Assembly (NCBI GenBank): GCA_934699135.1
Contig: CAKUVM010000017.1
Coordinates: 1-32,973, forward strand
Source of the DNA: an uncultured Bacteroidales bacterium
GTDB lineage: Bacteria; Bacteroidota; Bacteroidia; Bacteroidales; Marinilabiliaceae
Length of the DNA: 32,973 nt
Direction: 5' to 3'
The notes under the pieces were generated by a model that saw only the letters and a list, made by a program, of their open reading frames with translations, was not told the origin of the DNA and made no database searches. The number at the start of each line of letters is the position of its first letter. The first letter of the stretch is position 1. The position numbers and the translations under genes are program-made. This document shows, in pieces, positions 23,785 to 32,626 of this stretch.

Positions 23785-24360
23785 TCATTTGCTCTCTTCA
23801 ACGTCAATCTCGCCACCTGGACGCTTTATCTCATATTTACTCATGCGGTCGTCGCTCTCAAAGCCGCGACCCGTTATGAGCTGTCCCTTTGTGGTTATCT
23901 TGACAAACTTGTCAGAATAAATTCGCCGTTCGGCCGTATTCCAAAACATTTGCTCCGTGTTCAAGACGTCGCCCTTTTCCGTCACAGCCTCCACGTCGTT
24001 ATCCAACTCCCAAAGGTTCTGCTTCTTAAAATAGCGCGCCTTGTTACATTTAACGCGGCTTTTCACAACCCGTCCCTCTTCTCCATACATCTTGAAGTCC
24101 AGTCCGCCAGGGAAGTCAACATATGGTTCTTCCACATTGTCATATTGTTGAAGCTCTGGCGTGATGAACTCATATTTGAAGTTTCCAGAGTCGGTCACGA
24201 AAGTGTGCAAGTCATAGGCGGAGAGGCTGGCTCTCTCCATCTCTTGCTCCACGGCCGTCAGCTCGCTGCGTTCATTGCGCAGGCAAGACGTGAAAAAAAA
24301 CGTGGCAAGCAGTGCCACAGCACCGCTCGCCACGTTGTGGATGGTATGAAGCCCCTTCAT
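23785..24360 (-). CDS. lptC: LPS export ABC transporter periplasmic protein LptC
   Basis: The 191-aa protein begins with a membrane segment ending in a lipobox-like FTSC (C26), so it may be a lipoprotein. It continues with the LptC pattern: YDLHTFVTDSGNFKYEFITPELQQY, then YVDFPGGLDFKMY, NLWELDNDVEAVTEKGDVLNTEQMFWNTAERRIYSDKFVKI and LITGRGFESDD. These repeated beta strands form the jellyroll that passes LPS from LptBFG to LptA. It acts at the periplasmic face of the inner membrane. It follows the TPR gene by 14 nt and ends at a strong terminator. Confidence 0.9.
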   Translation of the reverse strand: MKGLHTIHNVASGAVALLATFFFTSCLRNERSELTAVEQEMERASLSAYDLHTFVTDSGNFKYEFITPELQQYDNVEEPYVDFPGGLDFKMYGEEGRVVKSRVKCNKARYFKKQNLWELDNDVEAVTEKGDVLNTEQMFWNTAERRIYSDKFVKITTKGQLITGRGFESDDRMSKYEIKRPGGEIDVEESK

Positions 24361-24374
24361 TCTGAAGTGGTTGC

Positions 24375-25736
24375 TTACTTCTTGGCCCTTACCGTGGTAT
24401 TCTCGTTGATGAAACCGCCCACATGGTAGGCCGAGCCATCCTTAATGCCCTCGAAGAAGAGATCCTCCTTGCTTGGGAAATACTGTGAATACTGACGGAT
24501 GAGGTCAGCCGCCTCTTTCTGCACGGCCTCCGAGGAGTCTATGCTCTTGGCTTTCACAAGTTTGTCAACAGCAGCCCAATAGCCGGCCTTCTTCTCATAG
24601 TCCTTCTCGCCTATGTTACGAGCCCCTGAGGCGTAGAGCTTAGCCATAAGCACGTAGGGAGCGCCCCAATCGGAGCGGAGCTGCGCCGCATTGGCCGCAG
24701 CCTGCTTGGCGGCAGCGAAGTTGTTGCTAGAGAAGAGGACGAGAGCCTTCTCGTAATAATATTTGCCCTTCAGCTGGTCGTCAGTCTCAAGGTTGATGGC
24801 TTCGTCATAGTATGAGATTGCTTTCTCCACGTCGCTCTGCTTGAGATACATCTTGGCAAGGCCGCGGGCGGAAGAAGCTTCAGGCGAGATCTTGTGAAGC
24901 GCCTCCGATGTGGCGTAGAAGAGGTCGCTGTCTGTGCAGTCTTCATTGCCGAGCAGTTTGTTGATGCGCTTCAGCCAAGCGGCGTCGCCCTGGTTGGCGG
25001 CGAGCTGCGGGGTGAAGATTTTCTCCAGGGTGGCGCAATCTGCCGCGCCGCTGTGCGCGAAGATCTGCTCAATGTTATCCTTGGATGTGGCCACGCTAGC
25101 CTTGAGTTTCTCGCCACCGGCAGCCTCGACCTTTGGCATGAGGTCTCCACACTTGACATAGGCGTTGACGACCTCCTCTGCCGAGACTTCATCGTCAGCG
25201 AACTGTGCGGCCCTCTGAGCCATATACGTCTGGAGGAACGCCGGCTGTATGGTGTTTGGAGAGCCCGCGAGAGACTGCTCGAGCAGCTTGATGACCTCGG
25301 AACGGACGGCCTTGTCATCCTTAGCGTAGGCCACCATGTCCAAAGCCTTCATACCCATAAGGTATGAGGTGGGGTATTTCTTGTTGTTGCCGTAATATTT
25401 GGCGCGCTGGTCGTAGATTTTGAGAATGAAGTCGTAGTAGGTGTCCCTGTTGGCTTTGTCTGTCTTGATGAGGGCTTTGGCAATCTTGAGGCCGTCAGTG
25501 TAGAGACCCACACCCTTGGCAAGCGGGCACTGCTCGAAGACAATCTTCCAAGGCTCATAAGCGTCCTTGAAATTCTTCATCTTGACCTGGTCGCCATACT
25601 GGACCAGGTTCATGATACACGTGACACTGTCCTCGCCATGGCCATACTTCGAGCCGTCCTCTACACCTTTTTGGGCGAAGATTGTGGCCGGAATTGCCAT
25701 AAGAGAGGTGGCAGCCAAGATCTTAATGATATTCAT
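24375..25736 (-). CDS. Secreted tetratricopeptide-repeat protein
   Basis: A 453-aa protein with a signal peptide (MNIIKILAATSLMAIPATIFA, cleavage before QKG). The C-terminal half contains helical TPR-like repeats, clearest around residues 270–390 (KMYLKQSDVEKAISYYDEAINLETDDQ, YYEKALVLFSSNNFAAAKQAA, GAPYVLMAKLYASGA). It probably lies in the periplasm as a scaffold; no catalytic motif is visible. It is 14 nt upstream of lptC on the same strand, and I recall this TPR–LptC pairing as conserved in Bacteroidales, so a role in envelope assembly or LPS export is a fair guess. The 228 bp upstream (25737–25964) hold no gene; I could not find a convincing promoter there. Confidence 0.82.
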   Translation of the reverse strand: MNIIKILAATSLMAIPATIFAQKGVEDGSKYGHGEDSVTCIMNLVQYGDQVKMKNFKDAYEPWKIVFEQCPLAKGVGLYTDGLKIAKALIKTDKANRDTYYDFILKIYDQRAKYYGNNKKYPTSYLMGMKALDMVAYAKDDKAVRSEVIKLLEQSLAGSPNTIQPAFLQTYMAQRAAQFADDEVSAEEVVNAYVKCGDLMPKVEAAGGEKLKASVATSKDNIEQIFAHSGAADCATLEKIFTPQLAANQGDAAWLKRINKLLGNEDCTDSDLFYATSEALHKISPEASSARGLAKMYLKQSDVEKAISYYDEAINLETDDQLKGKYYYEKALVLFSSNNFAAAKQAAANAAQLRSDWGAPYVLMAKLYASGARNIGEKDYEKKAGYWAAVDKLVKAKSIDSSEAVQKEAADLIRQYSQYFPSKEDLFFEGIKDGSAYHVGGFINENTTVRAKK

Positions 25737-25964
25737 CTCTTATTGTTTGGTTTAATGTTTCACTTTGCGGCAAAACCGCCTCACATAGGGTTTCAGCAGC
25801 CTTGCTAAAAAATATTAATTCTTTAAACAGCGCGGCGCGAGCCACTGTCTTACAGTGCTTGCCCACACCATAAACTATCCTTACGCCACACTAAACAAAA
25901 AGCCTGCCAAAACAGACTCGAAAAGCAGCTTAGCGAGGGCAGAAACTTGCATTAACCTTGGTTT

Positions 25965-26732
25965 TCAGAGCTTTGAGGCACTCACAATGGCATCAATATT
26001 ATATTTTGCCAAGTAGGCCAATCCTTGAAGAACTAGGTTATGACCCGCAAATATGCCTTTTTTCGCTGTCAAATCAAAATTTTTGTAATCACCACCAGTG
26101 ACCACCACAATGGCGTCTGGAGTCATCTCGCGGAGTTTGCCAATAAAATACTCCGCCTCCGCCCATATGCCGCACATGACGCCAGCGGCTATGGCCTGGC
26201 GCGTGTCTCGCCCCACCGCGTTGCCAACGTAGTCATCCGCGCCGCACAGCGGCAGCTTGGCTGTGAAAGCATGGAGGGCGCGGAATCGCATGGCTATGCC
26301 TGGTGAGATGGCTCCGCCGCGAAAATGGCCGTCGGCCGAGAGGAAGTCATACGTTATGGCCGTGCCGGCGTCAATCACCAGAGCGTCTTTCCTTCCCCAG
26401 GCGGCCAGCACGCCAACAGCCCCGGCTATGCGGTCAGAGCCCAGAGTGCGGGGCGCGACGTAGTCAATGACAAATGGCAGCCTCATGTCCACCGTCAGCA
26501 AGGCCGTCGGAAGCCCGCCATCCCTCATCTTGGCAACCATCTCGCCCGCGCCTTCGGCCACGCTGCTGACAAGGCAACCCGCCGCGCCGCTCGAGCGGGC
26601 CAGGCGCAATGCCTCGTCCACCGTCGTCTCATGATCGGCCAGGCGCACGCCGGAAGTCAAGATGCCGCCATCGCTCAACGCGAGCTTGGACTTGGTGTTG
26701 CCCACGTCGATGGTCAAAACTTTGGAGTTCAT
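25965..26732 (-). CDS. coaX: Type III pantothenate kinase
   Basis: The start is the ATG ending at 26732 (MNSKVLTIDVGNTKSKLAL), 14 nt after the upstream gene's stop; a longer open frame reaches 26837 but would overlap that gene. The resulting 255 aa match CoaX. The phosphate-binding loop is DVGNT (D9–T13), followed by LGSDRIAGAVG, the ASKHA motif IDAGTAITYDF, and GGAISPGIAMRFRAL. It phosphorylates pantothenate in the first step of coenzyme A synthesis, in the cytoplasm, using a monovalent cation. It is likely co-transcribed with the MBL-fold gene upstream. Confidence 0.93.
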   Translation of the reverse strand: MNSKVLTIDVGNTKSKLALSDGGILTSGVRLADHETTVDEALRLARSSGAAGCLVSSVAEGAGEMVAKMRDGGLPTALLTVDMRLPFVIDYVAPRTLGSDRIAGAVGVLAAWGRKDALVIDAGTAITYDFLSADGHFRGGAISPGIAMRFRALHAFTAKLPLCGADDYVGNAVGRDTRQAIAAGVMCGIWAEAEYFIGKLREMTPDAIVVVTGGDYKNFDLTAKKGIFAGHNLVLQGLAYLAKYNIDAIVSASKL

Positions 26733-26746
26733 GTTTTTCGCCTTGC

Positions 26747-27595
26747 TTAGCATACTGTCAGCGGCACTCGGTCCAGACGTTTTGGAATCTCTATCACTGG
26801 CGGGACGCAAGCCGAGCTTCCTGAAGTGATGCGCCAAATGTCGCTCGCCTCGTGGCGGCTCATCACCCTGATGGTATATTGCCTGGCCAAGTCCTCAAAA
26901 GCCTTCAGCGCGATGTCTGGCCGGTTGTTGTCTTGGCTGATGTGCGAGAGGAATATGGTGTGGAGCTTCTGCGGGCGCAGCCGTCTGACGGTCTCCGCGG
27001 CCTGGTCGTTGGAGAGATGGCCTCGGCCGGACACTATGCGCCTCTTGAGGTGCTCAGGGTAACGGCCTTCGCGAAGCATGGCCAGGTCGTAGTTCGACTC
27101 GAGGAACGCGGCGTGGCACTGGCACAGGCTCTCGTCTAGCCCTGCGCAAGGGGCTCCTATATCCGTGAACACGCCCACGCTCACGCCGCCTGCCTCTATG
27201 CGGAAGCTGCATGGCTCCACCACATCATGCGGCTTGGCGAAACTGTGGACGGTGAACGGGCCTATGGATAGCGGCTCGCCTATGTCGAAAAGCCTCACCG
27301 AACCCTGCTCGGGGCGATATTTCTCCCTCATGCCGTCGAAAGTGCCGCGCGTCATGTAGGCCACGGCACCCGTCTGACGGCACAAGGCAGGCAGTCCATA
27401 CACATGATCAGAATGCTCATGAGAGACCAAGACGGCCATAATCTTCCGCAGGTCGATGCGGCGGGTCTGCGCCCTATTCTTCAACCGCCTGAAGCTGATG
27501 CCCATATCGACCACCACGGCCTCGCCGCGATACTCAATGTAATATATGTTTCCGTTGCTTCCCGAAGCCAGGGAGCAGACTGTCAGTTCTTCCAC
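26747..27595 (-). CDS. MBL-fold metallo-hydrolase (YycJ/WalJ-like)
   Basis: I place the start at the GTG ending at 27595, giving VEELTVCSLASGSNGNIYYIEY, the usual beginning of YycJ-type proteins (CSLASGSxGN), 282 aa. The open frame extends upstream to a TTG at 27676 with sequence unlike the family. The metal-binding motif is SHEHSDHVYGLP, followed by other conserved His/Asp positions (AKPHDVVEP, FTDIGAPC, LSNDQA and FLSHISQDNN). Family members are suggested to be exo- or endonucleases linked to wall-stress signalling in Firmicutes. Here the role is unknown. It is 14 nt upstream of coaX and divergent from the HAD gene. Confidence 0.85.
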   Translation of the reverse strand: MEELTVCSLASGSNGNIYYIEYRGEAVVVDMGISFRRLKNRAQTRRIDLRKIMAVLVSHEHSDHVYGLPALCRQTGAVAYMTRGTFDGMREKYRPEQGSVRLFDIGEPLSIGPFTVHSFAKPHDVVEPCSFRIEAGGVSVGVFTDIGAPCAGLDESLCQCHAAFLESNYDLAMLREGRYPEHLKRRIVSGRGHLSNDQAAETVRRLRPQKLHTIFLSHISQDNNRPDIALKAFEDLARQYTIRVMSRHEASDIWRITSGSSACVPPVIEIPKRLDRVPLTVC

Positions 27596-27658
27596 CTTTT
27601 GCAAATCTCTGCGCGCCGCCCCATACGGCGGCCACGAAAAACCTCGCAATTTACGACT

Positions 27659-27691
27659 TTTGTGCCGAATTGGCAATTATGGGTATCTTCG
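27659..27691 (+). promoter_or_regulatory. Predicted promoter of the HAD gene
   Basis: TTTG (27659–27662) is followed by 21 nt and TATCTTCG (27684–27691), one mismatch from TAnnTTTG. Initiation near 27695 would leave about 23 nt before the ATG at 27718, which supports that start over the longer open frame. Confidence 0.55.
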
Positions 27692-27717
27692 CGGACACTT
27701 TGACAGCCGTTGCCACA

Positions 27718-28410
27718 ATGATAAAAGCAGTATTTTTCGACATGGACGGCGTGTTGTATGACAGCATGCCGAACCATGAATATTCCTGGCGCAAAGCCTT
27801 TGAGGCCGAGGGCATTACTTTTCGGCCCGAGGAGGCCTATGCCAACGAGGGGCGCACAGCCCGCGGCACCATCAACCTGGTGTTCAACCGCGAGCTCGGC
27901 CACGCCGCCACAGATGAAGACGTTGAGCGCATCTACGCCTACAAGACGAGCCTTATGCGCAGCCGCCCGCAGCCGCCACTTCTGCCACGGATGCGCGAGC
28001 TGCTGCTCTCGCTGCCGTCTTTGGGAGTCAAGGTGTTCGTCGTGACCGGCTCCCGCCAGCCATCTCTCGTAGGCAAGCTGCATGACGCTTTCGGCATTGG
28101 GCAGGACACGTTGGTGTGCGGAGCCGACGTGAAGCGCGGTAAGCCGGATCCGGAACCATATCTTATGGCTCTGGAGCGCAGCGGTTTCGCGGCGAGCGAG
28201 TGTCTTGTGGTGGAGAACGCCCCTTTGGGCATCATATCCGGCAAGGCCGCGGGACTGACAGTGTGGGCGGTCAACACGGGCAAGCTTCCTGACAGCGCGC
28301 TGACGGGCGCCGGCGCCGACCGCCTGTTCCACACCACAACGGAGCTGGCGGCAGAACTGATCGCCACCGTGACGGCGCAACGGGCCACGGCGGCGCACGC
28401 GCGTCAGTAA
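27718..28410 (+). CDS. HAD-superfamily hydrolase, beta-phosphoglucomutase-like
   Basis: From ATG 27718 the protein has 230 aa and starts MIKAVFFDMDGVLYDSMPNH, HAD motif I with the nucleophile and acid Asp pair (D8, D10). The helical cap of subfamily I follows. Motif II is VFVVTGS, motif III is the Lys in DVKRGKPDPEPY, and motif IV is CLVVENAPLGIISGKAAG. The pattern fits sugar-phosphate phosphatases or beta-phosphoglucomutase-type enzymes. The ENA in place of ED before the last acid, and the substrate, cannot be interpreted further. An open frame starting at 27670 would add 16 residues and swallow the predicted promoter. Its stop overlaps the end of the next gene by 7 bp, tail to tail. Confidence 0.87.
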   Translation: MIKAVFFDMDGVLYDSMPNHEYSWRKAFEAEGITFRPEEAYANEGRTARGTINLVFNRELGHAATDEDVERIYAYKTSLMRSRPQPPLLPRMRELLLSLPSLGVKVFVVTGSRQPSLVGKLHDAFGIGQDTLVCGADVKRGKPDPEPYLMALERSGFAASECLVVENAPLGIISGKAAGLTVWAVNTGKLPDSALTGAGADRLFHTTTELAAELIATVTAQRATAAHARQ

Positions 28411-29480
28411 GCCACTTTGATCATGACCGGCAAGTGATCCGATATGCCGCCAACGCCATCGTCACCAACATTGTAACGGCGACCCAGATATGTGCGGCGC
28501 GGCTTCATGCCTGTGTTGCGGTCGTCTGGCTCAAGCATGAAATCACGCTTGACGACGGAGAAAGCGGGTCTGCCCTTGGCGCATACGCCACGCGTGACAA
28601 TGATGTGATCTATGGTGTTCCAAACGCCATGGTACTTATAGGAGAAATCTTCCGTGTCGGCAGACAAGTTCATGAGCTCGCAAGAGTCGCAATGCGTATG
28701 CGCCCCAAGAAAATCGGTGAGCGACGGTTCAGAGGCCACATCGTTGAAATCTCCCATCATTATGATTTTGGCGTCGGGGTCGGTGGCCAATATGGAGTCG
28801 CACACCTGCCGCGCGCGTTGCGCCACGAACTTGCGTAACGGGATGGTGCGCTCAGCCCCGCCATATTTAGACGGCCAGTGATTGACAAGGAAGTGGAACG
28901 TGGAGTTGCCTCGCAGCGTGCGCATCTTGGCATAGAGAATGTCTCGCGTGAAGAGATTCATGGCAGAGCACGAGGCGTATATGGGCCTTAACTCCAGCGG
29001 CTCCATGGTGTACGCGTTATAGAGCAAGGCCGTGGCTACGCCGCGACGGTCTGGCGTGGGGAAGCATACGGGGCGGTAGTGCAATGACTGCGAGTCCATG
29101 CCGCCATAGCGCACAAGCAAATCAGCGGCCGAGAGACCTGTGCTGTCCGGCCCCTCCACCTCGCACAGTCCCACGACATCTGGAGTCCGCCAACCGTTGG
29201 CCGAGACTATGACCTGGGCGAGTCTTTTGGCTTTTTGGCGCATACGGGACTCTGTCCAGTGGTACGCGCCATCGGGCGTGAAGTCGTCATCATTCTTTTC
29301 TGGGTCGTCGGCTGGGTCAAAAAAATTCTCTACGTTGTAGCTCATCACAACAAGGGTATCCGACGCGCCGCCGGCAGGCCTGCCACCCGTCACTCTGCGA
29401 GAGGCACAAGAGGCTGTGAGCAACGCGACAGCCACGCAAGCCATAAGGGCACTTGTCCCTTTCCTTCTCATCAGTTTCAT
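28404..29480 (-). CDS. Endonuclease/exonuclease/phosphatase family lipoprotein
   Basis: The 358-aa protein has a lipoprotein-type signal (ACVAVALLTASC, Cys25). The DNase I-like fold is shown by MSYNVENFFD (N49, E51), the catalytic Glu in DVVGLCEVEG, the His in FLVNHWPSKYGG, MMGDFNDVASEP and the final SDHLPVMIKV. The superfamily cleaves phosphodiesters or phosphomonoesters in nucleic acids, inositol phosphates or lipids. The envelope location suggests an extracellular or periplasmic nucleic-acid or phospholipid substrate. It is the last gene of the minus-strand queH unit, 23 nt after the beta-helix gene. Confidence 0.88.
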   Translation of the reverse strand: MKLMRRKGTSALMACVAVALLTASCASRRVTGGRPAGGASDTLVVMSYNVENFFDPADDPEKNDDDFTPDGAYHWTESRMRQKAKRLAQVIVSANGWRTPDVVGLCEVEGPDSTGLSAADLLVRYGGMDSQSLHYRPVCFPTPDRRGVATALLYNAYTMEPLELRPIYASCSAMNLFTRDILYAKMRTLRGNSTFHFLVNHWPSKYGGAERTIPLRKFVAQRARQVCDSILATDPDAKIIMMGDFNDVASEPSLTDFLGAHTHCDSCELMNLSADTEDFSYKYHGVWNTIDHIIVTRGVCAKGRPAFSVVKRDFMLEPDDRNTGMKPRRTYLGRRYNVGDDGVGGISDHLPVMIKVAY

Positions 29481-29503
29481 CTGTTATTCCTATTTTCTTT
29501 CTG

Positions 29504-30871
29504 TCACTCGTTTCTTTGCGTCAAGGTTTGGAACGCCCCCGCCTGTATGGTGTCCACGGCCATACGCGGCACGCCCTCGATATCGGTTGGCGCGGCCTCG
29601 GACAATGACGCGTCTGCCAGCCCTACGGCCTCGGAGCGCGGCGTGAGCCTATAATTGTCCGCCGCCCTGTCCGCAAAGCGCGCATCAGAGGCCACACGGC
29701 AATTGGGGAAGACAGTTTCCGCCGCTTCCTCCTTTTTCTTGTCACCCTTAATCAAACAGTTACGGAACAAGACGTCGGACAGCGGTAATGAGTCCACCAC
29801 AATCTCGGCGGAAAGAGACCCCATGACGATGGTGTTCATCACGTCGGCTCGCATCGCGGCCATGCTGTCCGCCCGCACAATGCGCAGGGCGGACGCACGG
29901 CGCACATCCCACGCATAGTAGTTGGCAATGGTAACGTGGAGCAGCCTCACGGAGCCGCCAGCGGCATCTACCGTAGCAGCCCCGCTATTGGTCAGCAACG
30001 CATTGGACAACGACACATCCGCGCAGCGCGAACAGACGGCTGAACGCAGGGCGTCTCGCACCCACAGGCCGTCGGCTGTCACGGAAGAGGCGGAGTCCGC
30101 CACTATGCCATAGGTGGAGCATGCCACGTCGGCATAGTTGAGTGAGGCCGAGCCGCCACCGCGCACAAGCACCCCACCCCATTGGCCAGGGATGCCCTCA
30201 TAGAAACCGTCTTGCCGCATAGGGCGAAACCTGACGCGCCTGTCTGGCGCACCGGCCACAATGAGCGAGCCTCTCACCTCCACCGCGCCGCCGCGAGACA
30301 TGAGCACCTCAACGTCAGGCCCCACGACCAGCCGAGCAGAGCTGGAGACTCGCAGAGTGTCAGACAGCAGATATGGGACAGAGTCGCACAGCCACTCCGC
30401 ATCGGACTCCACAGTCCCGCCGACACGGCACACGTTGAGCACCGACGCGTCCAGCACGGCCTCCCACACGTTGGCACCGCTCTCCACCACAATGCGGTCG
30501 GTGAGCTTGGTCAGGGCGCGCCCGCCCCTCGACTCCGGCTTGCGGACGTTGGCGAATATGTAGAGGCTGTCTCCGTGCGCCAGACGCACATCGGACACAT
30601 CGGAGAGCGGCCGCCCACCTATATTCACCCCAAAGCAAGAGGCTTCGCCCCCCTCCAGGCGTATTCGCCCTATGGTGACGTCGGCATCGCCCACGTTGCG
30701 CAACGTCAGCTTGGCCGCGGGCGGGACTACACCCGAATATATGGTATCGAAAGAGAGCGTGTCTGAAGAGAAAGCCAAATCTCGCGCGCCAGGGAGGGAC
30801 GAGAAATCCCTCTCGCAGCCCACAATGGCAATGGCTGCGGCCGCGGCGGCGATGGCGGAAACAAACCTCAT
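29504..30871 (-). CDS. Probable right-handed beta-helix lipoprotein
   Basis: This 455-aa protein has a clear lipobox (AIVGC, Cys19). Residues about 30–130 look like an Ig/Choice-of-anchor-like beta domain (FDTIYSGVVPPAAKLTLRNVGDADVTIGRI). Residues about 170–370 show short repeating strands with small residues and Gly/Asn turns (VEVRGSLIVAG, WGGVLVRGGGSASLNYADV, VSLSNALLTNSGAATV), typical of a parallel beta-helix. The C-terminal PxSEAVGLADASL and DIEGVPRMA motifs occur in such surface proteins. No catalytic residues are evident, so binding or a glycan-lyase-like role is only a guess. Its start overlaps the queH stop by 4 nt. Confidence 0.75.
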   Translation of the reverse strand: MRFVSAIAAAAAAIAIVGCERDFSSLPGARDLAFSSDTLSFDTIYSGVVPPAAKLTLRNVGDADVTIGRIRLEGGEASCFGVNIGGRPLSDVSDVRLAHGDSLYIFANVRKPESRGGRALTKLTDRIVVESGANVWEAVLDASVLNVCRVGGTVESDAEWLCDSVPYLLSDTLRVSSSARLVVGPDVEVLMSRGGAVEVRGSLIVAGAPDRRVRFRPMRQDGFYEGIPGQWGGVLVRGGGSASLNYADVACSTYGIVADSASSVTADGLWVRDALRSAVCSRCADVSLSNALLTNSGAATVDAAGGSVRLLHVTIANYYAWDVRRASALRIVRADSMAAMRADVMNTIVMGSLSAEIVVDSLPLSDVLFRNCLIKGDKKKEEAAETVFPNCRVASDARFADRAADNYRLTPRSEAVGLADASLSEAAPTDIEGVPRMAVDTIQAGAFQTLTQRNE

Positions 30872-31479
30872 GGCCTCACCTCCCCGCCATCCTTTGAGGC
30901 CCTGGCCGTGGCGCCATTCCTCATACTAAACTCGCAGCCGCAATACAATTGGTTATAGAAAGCGAACTCGCGCAGCAAGGCCGCCCGCCTCTCACTGAGG
31001 CCGTCTTTCCGCCAGTTTTGACGCCAAAACGTCACGCCGGTCTCTCTCTCCGCCCATGCGCCGGCCTCGTCAATCTGCTCCAGGCTCTTCCACCGCGAAG
31101 AGGCCAAGGTGGTGGTCAGACACCCGCACCCCATCTCTTTGGCAGCCAACGCAGAGCGGCGCAGGCGCATCATAAAGCAGCGCAGGCAGCGCGAGCCTCG
31201 CTCCGGCTCACCTTCCAAGCCGCGGACGGCGTCGAGCCACGCCCCGTGGTCATACGGCCCCTCGACCCACGGCAAGCCTTGCGCCTCGACATGCCGACGG
31301 CTCTCGTCTCGACGGCGGGCATACTCGTCATACGGGTATATGTTTGGGTTATAATAATAGATGACCGGGCGGACGCCATGTGCCAGCATCCACTCCACAA
31401 TGGCCGAGGAGCAAGGCGCGCAGCAGGCGTGGAGCATGACGGGCTCCGAAGGCGGGGGCGCGAGCGCAGGACGTTTCAT
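30868..31479 (-). CDS. queH: Epoxyqueuosine reductase QueH
   Basis: From the ATG ending at 31479 the protein has 203 aa; an upstream TTG at 31506 is in frame but weaker. It carries the QueH (DUF208) cysteines: HACCAPCSS (C19, C20, C23), CLRCFMMRLRRSA, and YCGCEFSM near the C-terminus, which hold the iron-sulfur and metal cofactor. YYNPNIYPYDEYARR and TTLASSRWKS are also family motifs. It catalyses the last step of queuosine tRNA modification, epoxyqueuosine to queuosine, as a non-homologous replacement for QueG. It heads the operon with the beta-helix protein and the EEP-family lipoprotein. Confidence 0.93.
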   Translation of the reverse strand: MKRPALAPPPSEPVMLHACCAPCSSAIVEWMLAHGVRPVIYYYNPNIYPYDEYARRRDESRRHVEAQGLPWVEGPYDHGAWLDAVRGLEGEPERGSRCLRCFMMRLRRSALAAKEMGCGCLTTTLASSRWKSLEQIDEAGAWAERETGVTFWRQNWRKDGLSERRAALLREFAFYNQLYCGCEFSMRNGATARASKDGGEVRP

Positions 31480-31545
31480 GTCACACTCAATGTTTATGTT
31501 AGTCAAAAATGCCTATATGGGCGTGCTAAGGTAGCTGTTTATTAT

Positions 31546-31553
31546 TACATTTG
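31546..31553 (+). promoter_or_regulatory. Predicted -7 element of the NUDIX gene
   Basis: TACATTTG matches TAnnTTTG perfectly, but the region 20 nt upstream offers only GTG at the -33 position. The box ends 6 nt before the ATG at 31560, so transcription would begin almost at the start codon. Confidence 0.4.
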
Positions 31554-31559
31554 ACCCAG

Positions 31560-32117
31560 ATGGAAACAAAAGAAGAAGACCCGAAGAGGTGGACTGTGCT
31601 GAGCAGCGAGTATGTGATGCGCAACCCTTGGCTCACCGTCCGCCGCGACCACATCCGCCAGCCCAGCGGGGTGGAGATAACCGACTATTTGGTGCTGGAA
31701 TACCCTGAATGGGTGAACGTCATAGCCATAACGGCCGACGGGCGCCATGTGATGGAGCGCCAATATCGGCACGCCATGGGCTGGACGGCCTATGAGATTT
31801 GCGCCGGCTGCGCGGAGAGTGGCGAGACTCCCCTTGAGGCCGCAAGGCGGGAGCTGATGGAGGAGACGGGCTACGCGGGAGGCGCGTGGGAGGAGATCCT
31901 GACCATCTCGCCAAACGGCACGTCTATGACCAACATGACCCACTGTTTCGTGGCCCGCGGCGTGGAGCGGGCCGGAGACGCGCGCCGAGAGCCTACGGAA
32001 GACATAGACGTGACGCTGATGGATGAAGAAGCCGTGCGCAAACTGCTGGAAGATCAACAGATTGTCCAGGCCACAATGGTCGCCCCGCTCTGGAAATATT
32101 TCGCTCAGAAGAGATAG
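31560..32117 (+). CDS. NUDIX hydrolase, ADP-ribose pyrophosphatase-like
   Basis: From ATG 31560 (METKEEDPKRW) the protein has 185 aa; a TTG three codons upstream also opens the frame. A perfect Nudix box runs from G83 to Y105 (Gx5Ex7REUxEExGU), with metal ligands E98, E101 and E102. The N-terminal part (DYLVLEYPEWVNVIAITADGRHVMERQYRHAMGWTAYEICAG) is like ADP-ribose or nucleotide-sugar pyrophosphatases. It hydrolyses a nucleoside diphosphate linked to another moiety; the exact substrate is unknown. It is monocistronic, divergent from queH and convergent with the YhcH gene with only 7 bp between them. Confidence 0.9.
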   Translation: METKEEDPKRWTVLSSEYVMRNPWLTVRRDHIRQPSGVEITDYLVLEYPEWVNVIAITADGRHVMERQYRHAMGWTAYEICAGCAESGETPLEAARRELMEETGYAGGAWEEILTISPNGTSMTNMTHCFVARGVERAGDARREPTEDIDVTLMDEEAVRKLLEDQQIVQATMVAPLWKYFAQKR

Positions 32118-32124
32118 GCGAGGC

Positions 32125-32601
32125 TCAAGCCTTCACTTTGAAGACAATCTTGCGGACCTGCCCCCGCCCGCCCGTGGCCTCTAGGCAAGGCGCATGGAGG
32201 TCGGACGGGAAGAAGACGGCCCCCTGCCCAGCGCCGAGCTCGACGAATGACAACCGCGACGCCGCGGTAAAAAAGATGTCGGACTCCTCGTCATAGTCGG
32301 CAGGGCCGGAAATGTCCTCAACATCGGCATAGCCAATGCGCTCGACACCATCGTGAATATATTGCACGTCAATATACTTGCGATGCGCCTCCGGCCTCGC
32401 CTCGGCCAATGGCTTGGCCTCATAGGTCTGGAAGATGGCGAAGACATCCTTGCCGTCAATCTCGACCACCTCCTTGCGCTCAGGCGTTACCTTGGCAAAG
32501 ATGCCGTCAAGATCAGCAGAGCGAAGAAAGTTGAACACTTTCACGAACTTATCATCGCGAGCCTGGGACACAAGAGTCCTCAAAGAACCAAAAATTGCCA
32601 T
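32125..32601 (-). CDS. YhcH/YjgK/YiaL family protein
   Basis: The 158-aa protein shows the family pattern (DUF386): residues EAKPLAEARPEAHRKYIDVQYIHDGVERIGYA, then DYDEESDIFF, and FFPSDLHAPCL with the cupin-type metal-binding His, Glu and Asp. Members act in sugar metabolism, for example as the small subunit of evolved beta-galactosidase or in sialic-acid and uronate pathways, possibly as anomerases. No sugar-pathway gene adjoins it here. The upstream region carries a promoter with a palindrome on its -7 box, so expression is likely regulated. Confidence 0.9.
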   Translation of the reverse strand: MAIFGSLRTLVSQARDDKFVKVFNFLRSADLDGIFAKVTPERKEVVEIDGKDVFAIFQTYEAKPLAEARPEAHRKYIDVQYIHDGVERIGYADVEDISGPADYDEESDIFFTAASRLSFVELGAGQGAVFFPSDLHAPCLEATGGRGQVRKIVFKVKA

Positions 32602-32626
32602 AATTTCACATTTTAGTGGGACGCAA

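Noticed and set aside
26733..26837. N-terminal extension of pantothenate kinase
   Set aside because: The extension overlaps the end of the MBL-fold gene in another frame and lacks family similarity; the ATG at 26732 directly precedes the DVGNT loop.
27596..27676. N-terminal extension of the MBL-fold protein from a TTG
   Set aside because: Conserved sequence begins at the GTG ending at 27595, and the extension would overlap the divergent HAD gene's promoter.
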